Of a stretch of 10,375 bases of DNA, positions 7,701-10,375 are shown piece after piece. The DNA is from CAZUDO01 sp964618895 (GTDB lineage: Bacteria > Desulfobacterota > Binatia > DP-6): NCBI GenBank assembly GCA_964618895.1, contig CAZUDO010000048.1, forward strand, positions 1 to 10,375. Direction: 5' to 3'. The first letter of the stretch is position 1. Each line of letters starts with the position of its first letter. The notes under the pieces are model-generated. The model was not told the origin of the DNA, ran no database searches, and was given only the letters and a program-made list of their open reading frames with translations. The position numbers and the translations under genes were made by a program.

Positions 7701-10080
7701 CTTCGCCGCCGCCCTCGGGACCACGGGCACCGCCGGCGCCACTAGCGGCGACGTGCAGGTCTACTCGCTGGCCGACGCTGCGTGGGACGACACCGGCTTC
7801 GCGGGGGACCGGATCGACGCCGCCGGGGTGGTGGTGGCGTTCACGACGCCGCCGGCCGCCGGGACACCCGGCCCGCGCGCGCCGGTGCTGCAGGTCTACC
7901 GCGCCGACAGCCGGCGCTTGCTGACGGGTCCGGCGCCCGAGCCGGCGGCGGAGTTCGTCCTCGGGACGCACGGGCTGGTGGCCTTCCGCACGCCGGAGAC
8001 CGACCGCTCGCTCAACGGCGACACCGACACGTCGGACGGGGTGCTGCGGGTGTTCGACGCCGCGACCGCCACCCTGATCGACACCCGGATGGCGGTGACC
8101 CCATGCCGGCTCGAAGCGTGCGACCCGCGCGTCCCCTACCGCGTGCTGCGCGATACGGTCACGTTCCTGACCCTCGAGTGCGACCAAGGGGGCGACAACC
8201 ACATCGGCTGTGCGCGCGGCGGCACCGACCTGAATCGTGACGGGGACGCCGGCGACCTGGTCGTGCAGGTGCTGAACGTCCGTCAGGCGTGCCACACGGG
8301 CGACATCGCGCATGCCTGCCACGTGCTGGCGGCCGCCAGCGCCGGCATCTGCACGAATACGGCCGAATCCTGCGCCACCGACGCGAGCTGCGACTGTCCG
8401 GCCGCCGGCGCCGGCTGCCTTCCGGGAACGTGCTTCGTGCCGCCAGGCGGCTGCATCCGCGACCGCGCGCGTCCCTGCGACCCGAGCTGCCGGCCTGGGG
8501 ACTCGGTCTGCGGACCGAGGTGCACACCCGACGAGTTCTGCCAGCCCCGCCTCGGACAGCCGCACGAGGGGAGCTGCCACGCGGTCGAGGGGCCGTGCGG
8601 CAGCTCGGCCGACTGCGTCGAGGGCGCCGTCTGCAACGCGAGCGACCAGGGCTTTCAGCGCCTGGCAGGCCCGCTGGTGCGCCTGAACGGCGGCGCGGTG
8701 GTGTTCACCAGCGCGGGCCACTGCGTCGAGTCCCTCGCCAGCGCGTGTGCGGCGGCGCCCGACTGCGGCCCCGGCGCGTTCTGCCAGAAGGGTGCGTGCC
8801 GCCGCGACCATGGAGCCTGCCGGACGGCCGCCGGCTGTCCCCTCGGTCTGCCGTGCGTGCAGGATCTGGTGACCGCCACGGCCGACGACGGCGACAGCGA
8901 CGAGCTGCCCGACGCGATCGACAACTGCCCGAGAGTGGCGAACGTCCTACAGGAGGACGCCGATGGGGATCTGGTCGGCGACGCCTGTGATGCCGACGAC
9001 GGCAACCCGTGCACCGAAGACGCGTGCGATGCGGCCGGCCACTGCGAGCACCGACCGGGTGCCGCCGGTGCCATCTGCCGCCCGGCGGCCGGACCCTGCG
9101 ACGCACCCGAGAGATGCCCGGGAAGCACGGCCGCCTGCCCTGCCGATGATGCCCTACCGGTCGGGACGCCGTGCGAGGGCGACGGGGCGGCCTGCACGAT
9201 CGAGGCCTGCGACGCGGCAGGCGCGTGCGTCGTGCAGGCCAGCACCTGCGGCTGCGGCACCGGACCCGCCGCCCCGTGCGTCGTCACCGTGAGCGGGATG
9301 GGACGCACCTTCGACCGCCTGCAGGCGGCGGTGGCGGCGGCCCCAAACGGGGCCACGCTCAGCGTCCGAGGGACATGCAGTGGACCGGTCCGGATCGTGG
9401 GCCGCACGGGCCTCACGCTCGAGGGCGAGCCCCCCACCTCCACCACCTGCCTCGAGCCGGGGGCATTGCGTTCGACGGTGCGCGGCAGCGGCGGCGATCA
9501 CGAGGTCGTCGACGTGGTGCAGTCGACCAACGTGGTGCTTCGCTTCCTCAACCTGGTCGACGGCGACGACACCGGCCTCGAGTTCAAGCAGTCGCACGGG
9601 GGACGGATCGAGTGCGGCTGCGTGGCCCGCAACGCGGGCGAGGGCATCGAGCTCGACGGCGGGGGGCGGCACGAGATCGTCACCAGCCTGGTGATGGAGA
9701 ACACCGGCGACGGCATCGTCCTCAAGCGGGGCGCCGGCCGGACGCGCGTGCATGCCAGCCGCGTCGAGCGCAACGGCGACGACGGCATCGAGCTGGAGGC
9801 CGGCAGCCACGACAGCGTCGTGACCGACACCGTCGTGCGCGACAACGCCGAGGACGGCATCGACCTGGACGACGCGGACCAGAACCAGCTCCGGGCCAAC
9901 CGCGTCGAAGGCAACGGCCGCGACCCGGCCCGCGACAACGGCATCGAGCTGCGGGAGGCGGACGCGAACGTCGTCGACGGCAACACGATCGCCGGCAACG
10001 CTGACGGCCTCGTGGACCGCGTGCGCTGCCAGTCCGGGCGCGGGAACCGCGGGAGCAACGTGCCGCGCGCGTGCCGTTGA
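4786..10080 (+). CDS. Giant modular protein: Ca-binding loops, TolB/PD40-like propeller, Cys-rich segments, parallel beta-helix
   Basis: 1764 residues from GTG 4786; no named function. Order of parts: residues 1-230 unrecognised; Cys-rich 233-283 with repeated G-x-PC and CPxGxCG units; acidic loops of DLNGDGDxxD type at 337, 414, 845, 909, 1075 and 1148, resembling dockerin or thrombospondin-3 calcium loops; about 481-840 a beta-propeller of SADGRxVxF blades, with ATNLVxGDTN plus DVFVRDR repeated at 646 and 711 and a weaker copy at 773; Cys-rich 943-970, 1168-1360 and 1406-1500; a thrombospondin-3-like element at 1367-1405 (DAIDNCPRVAN, then DADGDLVGDACD); and from about 1498 a right-handed beta-helix with DGIEL rungs every 23-24 residues. 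This suggests a surface or secreted adhesin or binding protein. No signal peptide is seen: the frame closes at TAG 4765 and the first residues already look mid-domain, so the N-terminus is probably lost or shifted out of frame. The 155 bases before it show no coding start. Confidence 0.82.
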   Translation: MTCPSAVACRTVNRRDEPLSIVVEDDLELRFRFPDTDDLLPPDDDRTFAGPAAIAITAPDAPLPSSLLTDPCTGAGSLACVATLFDADGSCGSAPHPLFPHFTALPPPNDFQALCTAPESVCTGRATELRLTEDTAGNLLVPMDWRGVLVGRDIPVARLLRAATGIPAFPDSTDPILLPGEEVLGAFSPTGAKLPPVFDPQLDPTRGDAASFFGTTDAPESVLRIVRRAPRQCADGARAGAPCGAALTCPDGTCGAATCVGGPRAGTPCAGAADCPEGACGAALFDLGNRIVDGVGPIVIERAAFTAQALDPVPLDGLNQNIALNAFVMEEAIVGQDLNGDGDPADPGRAGDHVVKLIDRDSGQVQPIGEDGAEGRAVARIVEPPFSFPAVALGGPLLALLEPEPAQGRGPVLDKNGDGDAFDTILRIFRLGTPAPVLPLTPALTADGAPVVNGRSVVVSQGRIFFRTAEAAAARRVTEVLGICNESASDDPLNAVSADGRFIVFECGDDTPDGPVGRVFLRDRQDGTTVLVSVDEAGTPSRGNSPTISADGSTVAFVGDGLFVRARGAPRAERITSDGFSPSLNEDGTLVAFGSGLDAGLRVYDRRRQAVVDRVDVDSAGMPADRSSFDPVLSASGRFVAFVSFATNLVDGDTNGVSDVFVRDREAHTTERVSVATDGSEANAGDDRFGSGSDAVFLSPDGRYVAFLSSATNLVAGDTNDAPDVFVRDRQTGITERVNVSSAGEQDNGGAFASFRPPYLSADGRIVVFESRATNLTADDAREGATAYLHDRRTGITARLADALILSAPVLSADGRVVTFDASNPETHEGHLLVQAPDPSDTGADLTGDGDLADTVLRVADPTSGAVTTLCPADTVSAVAGTAAFLRPEAAGDGPAACPAGRPLERGTDLNGDGDASDAVVHLVRDGTIQNLGRAATAAVLSGSCVSPSAVGELAPGCTEDTDCPAGPCTPRFAAALGTTGTAGATSGDVQVYSLADAAWDDTGFAGDRIDAAGVVVAFTTPPAAGTPGPRAPVLQVYRADSRRLLTGPAPEPAAEFVLGTHGLVAFRTPETDRSLNGDTDTSDGVLRVFDAATATLIDTRMAVTPCRLEACDPRVPYRVLRDTVTFLTLECDQGGDNHIGCARGGTDLNRDGDAGDLVVQVLNVRQACHTGDIAHACHVLAAASAGICTNTAESCATDASCDCPAAGAGCLPGTCFVPPGGCIRDRARPCDPSCRPGDSVCGPRCTPDEFCQPRLGQPHEGSCHAVEGPCGSSADCVEGAVCNASDQGFQRLAGPLVRLNGGAVVFTSAGHCVESLASACAAAPDCGPGAFCQKGACRRDHGACRTAAGCPLGLPCVQDLVTATADDGDSDELPDAIDNCPRVANVLQEDADGDLVGDACDADDGNPCTEDACDAAGHCEHRPGAAGAICRPAAGPCDAPERCPGSTAACPADDALPVGTPCEGDGAACTIEACDAAGACVVQASTCGCGTGPAAPCVVTVSGMGRTFDRLQAAVAAAPNGATLSVRGTCSGPVRIVGRTGLTLEGEPPTSTTCLEPGALRSTVRGSGGDHEVVDVVQSTNVVLRFLNLVDGDDTGLEFKQSHGGRIECGCVARNAGEGIELDGGGRHEIVTSLVMENTGDGIVLKRGAGRTRVHASRVERNGDDGIELEAGSHDSVVTDTVVRDNAEDGIDLDDADQNQLRANRVEGNGRDPARDNGIELREADANVVDGNTIAGNADGLVDRVRCQSGRGNRGSNVPRACR

Positions 10081-10097
10081 GCCTGCGAGGTTCAGGC
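10081..10097. terminator. Short hairpin between convergent stop codons
   Basis: GCCTG (10081-10085) can pair with CAGGC (10093-10097) around a seven-base loop. It lies in the 19 bases that separate the stop of the giant gene from the stop of the minus-strand fragment, where a bidirectional terminator would sit. There is no T-run, so the call is weak. Confidence 0.25.
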
Positions 10098-10099
10098 CC

Positions 10100-10236
10100 T
10101 CAGCGGAAGTTCTCGGTGAACAGGATCTGCTGCACCGAGACGAAGCGCGGCGTGAGCGGCGGCAAGTTCTCGACCTGCTGGAAGTCGGCGTCGTAGTCCC
10201 AGTTGCGGCCCGGCGGGTTGTAGATGTTACAGAACG
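10100..10236 (-). pseudogene. C-terminal fragment of an unrecognised minus-strand protein
   Basis: Reading leftwards from 10236, the minus strand encodes about 45 residues ending ...PPGRNWDYDADFQQVENLPP, then LTPRFVSVQQILFTENFR and a TGA at 10100-10102. The varied composition (W, Y, F, N, D, Q) differs from the Arg/Ser/Pro-rich shadow frames elsewhere and reads like a real protein tail, possibly of an envelope or pilus-related protein, though I cannot name the family. The protein-like character stops at 10236, exactly where the terminal repeat begins; beyond it the frame is only the antisense of the nucleotidyltransferase gene. The gene has therefore lost its 5' part, by rearrangement or by a false join. 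It is convergent with the giant gene. Confidence 0.6.
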
Positions 10237-10375
10237 TGCGACGGGAGCTCGGCGACCTTCCCGTGCACGTGTATCTCTTTGGCTCACGCGCCGACGGCAC
10301 CGCGCGGTCGGCCTCTGATCTCGACATCGGCGTGCTTCCGCTCGCGCCGATTCCCGCCGACACGTTGGCGCGGCT
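10224..10375 (+). CDS. Second copy of the nucleotidyltransferase 5' end, cut by the window end
   Basis: ATG at 10224, directly after an in-frame TAG, opens a frame reading MLQNVRRELGDLPVHVYLFG and on through the GSX10DXD catalytic signature to the right edge. From 10237 it is base-for-base the left end of the window, so it is either the start of the same gene on a circular molecule or a duplicate. There is no clear ribosome site, and the first four codons lie in the tail of the minus-strand fragment, so the ATG may be accidental. If the ends are joined, the whole gene runs 10224 to 257 across the seam. Confidence 0.6.
   Translation, partial: MLQNVRRELGDLPVHVYLFGSRADGTARSASDLDIGVLPLAPIPADTLAR
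10237..10375 (+). repeat. Right copy of the 139-bp exact terminal direct repeat
   Basis: This copy is identical to bases 1-139 with no mismatch found. Its left boundary coincides with the point where the minus-strand protein fragment loses sense. That is what a recombination or assembly breakpoint would look like. Confidence 0.97.

Noticed and set aside
4714..8811. Long minus-strand open frames (548, 758 and others) opposite the giant gene
   Set aside because: They are Arg/Ala/Gly-rich, lack domains, signal peptides or ribosome sites, and mirror the codon bias of the + strand gene.
10237..10363. N-terminal part of an 87-codon minus-strand frame ending at 10100
   Set aside because: This section is antisense to the nucleotidyltransferase gene and reads like a shadow; only the part left of 10237 looks like real protein.
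1..10375. Plasmid or phage identity based on the closable ends
   Set aside because: No replication initiator, partition, mobilisation, integrase, capsid or terminase gene was found, and no iterons or origin-like AT-rich repeats.

Overview
The window is a GC-rich stretch of bacterial DNA in which nearly every gene lies on the + strand. The composition, frequent GTG starts and large secreted Cys-rich mosaic proteins suggest an environmental Gram-negative lineage of the old 'Deltaproteobacteria' type (Myxococcota, Desulfobacterota or Binatota-like). That placement is inference from protein style, not from a marker gene.

Layout. A minimal nucleotidyltransferase gene (MntA-like antitoxin; open at the left edge, stop at 257) overlaps a complete HEPN gene (HepT/HI0074-like toxin, 245-646). 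Next comes a broken remnant of an XRE-type antitoxin (about 660-868). A gap with a terminator-like hairpin and a possible promoter leads to a secreted Het-C/zinc-phospholipase-like protein with a two-part C-terminal extension (1052-2905). A leader with three short hairpins precedes a sulfatase gene (3145-4630) that is broken by an amber codon just before the active-site cysteine and by a +1 frameshift, and that also has Lys changed to Arg in a catalytic motif. Then comes a very large mosaic protein (4786-10080) with Ca-binding-type loops, a TolB/PD40-like beta-propeller, Cys-rich segments and a C-terminal parallel beta-helix. It has no visible signal peptide and is probably N-terminally truncated. 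A convergent minus-strand C-terminal fragment (10100-10236) ends the unique sequence.

The most striking structural fact is that bases 1-139 are repeated exactly as bases 10237-10375. The window can therefore be closed into a 10,236-bp circle, and closing it gives the nucleotidyltransferase gene a possible ATG (10224). However, I see no replication, partition, mobilisation, integrase or transposase gene, and the seam cuts a minus-strand gene exactly where the repeat starts. A tandem duplication, a repeat-induced false circle or an assembly artefact are all as plausible as a real circular element.

How the genes work together: only the MntA/HepT pair forms a recognisable functional unit. The Het-C-like protein, the sulfatase and the mosaic protein all look like cell-surface or exported products, but no shared pathway can be shown. 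Several genes are damaged or truncated, so this looks like a decaying accessory region, or a consensus sequence with errors.
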